Assembly (NCBI GenBank): GCA_021847985.1 | Contig: JAJZNF010000127.1 | Location: forward strand, 1-35,064 | Length of the DNA: 35,064 nt | Direction of reading: 5' to 3' | Source of the DNA: Actinomycetes bacterium | GTDB lineage: Bacteria > Actinomycetota > Acidimicrobiia > Acidimicrobiales > Acidimicrobiaceae | Part shown: piece after piece, positions 34,714-35,064 of the stretch | How positions within the stretch are numbered: the first letter of the stretch is position 1 | How the letters are laid out: every line of letters begins with the position of its first letter | Notes under the pieces: generated by a model | Database searches by the model: none | The model's input: only the letters and a program-made list of their open reading frames with translations | What the model was told of the DNA's origin: nothing | Program-made: the position numbers and the translations under genes

Positions 34714-35064
34714 TCAGCCGTTCGGGGTTATGACCGCGCGCCCCTCCAGCTTGCCCTCCCTCATCAGCCGGTAGGCACTGGTCGCCTGGTCGAGGGTGAA
34801 ACGCTGCACGTGCGATCGAATAAGTCCCGCCTGGGCAAGGGAGACTACCTCCATCAGCTCGGCCCGGGTGCCCCAATAGGTGCTTGCCATCTCGACCTCG
34901 TAGCGGGAGGTGAAGAAACCGAACGGCGCGCTGCCGCCGGCCAGGCCGACCAGAGACAGGTCGCCCCTGGTGCGCGCGACGCGCATCCCCAGGGCGATGG
35001 TGGAGTCCGCGCCGACCAAGTCGATGACCGCCTCGGCGCCCTGACCATGGGTGAGCTCGGTGAT
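34714..35064 (-). CDS. Zinc-type alcohol dehydrogenase, C-terminal part (truncated by window edge)
   Basis: Minus frame is open to the window end: ITELTHGQGAEAVIDLVGADSTIALGMRVARTRGDLSLVGLAGG...QRFTLDQATSAYRLMREGKLEGRAVI. Confidence 0.85.
   Translation of the reverse strand: MTELTHGQGAEAVIDLVGADSTIALGMRVARTRGDLSLVGLAGGSAPFGFFTSRYEVEMASTYWGTRAELMEVVSLAQAGLIRSHVQRFTLDQATSAYRLMREGKLEGRAVITPNG

Noticed and set aside
1-35064. CRISPR arrays, tRNA/rRNA genes, transposases or phage genes
   Set aside because: No repeat-spacer structure, cloverleaf-like sequence or mobile-element protein was recognised by eye; tRNAscan and IS searches were not possible.

Overview
This 35 kb high-GC window is almost entirely a flagellar and chemotaxis locus. 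An actinobacterial host is inferred from GC content, lipoprotein style and operon style; it has not been tested. Minus-strand blocks: fliM-fliN-fliO-fliP-fliQ(partial), flhA-(FlhF-like)-(71-aa membrane protein)-flgN-flgK-flgL-fliW, and cheA-cheW plus an MCP. Plus-strand blocks: a PAS-type MCP, csrA, flagellin-fliD-fliS-(FliT-like), and a chemotaxis operon (REC-CheX-like fusion, cheB, cheR, cheY, cheX). A SWIM/SNF2 helicase sits inside the cluster. The right edge is ordinary metabolism and lipoproteins (phosphoesterase, ROK kinase, 6-phosphogluconate dehydrogenase, MBL hydrolase, partial zinc alcohol dehydrogenase). Most interesting reading: (1) a probable CsrA/FliW/flagellin circuit, with a perfect GGA-loop hairpin and a second GGA in the Shine-Dalgarno of the flagellin leader, and csrA and fliW tail-to-tail with a 19-nt overlap; (2) a set of sigma28-like promoters sharing a local consensus (T[AC]AAG-N14/15-[T/G]CCGATA), one of which predicts a leaderless MCP mRNA; (3) signs of a divergent switch: FliM without the canonical N-terminal EIDALL CheY-binding motif, CheA apparently without P2 and with two CheW-like domains, and a REC-CheX-like fusion; (4) an FlhF-like protein without a recognisable P-loop, coupled to an uncharacterised small membrane protein. 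No tRNA, rRNA, CRISPR array or insertion sequence was recognised. All family calls are by eye, with no database searches.
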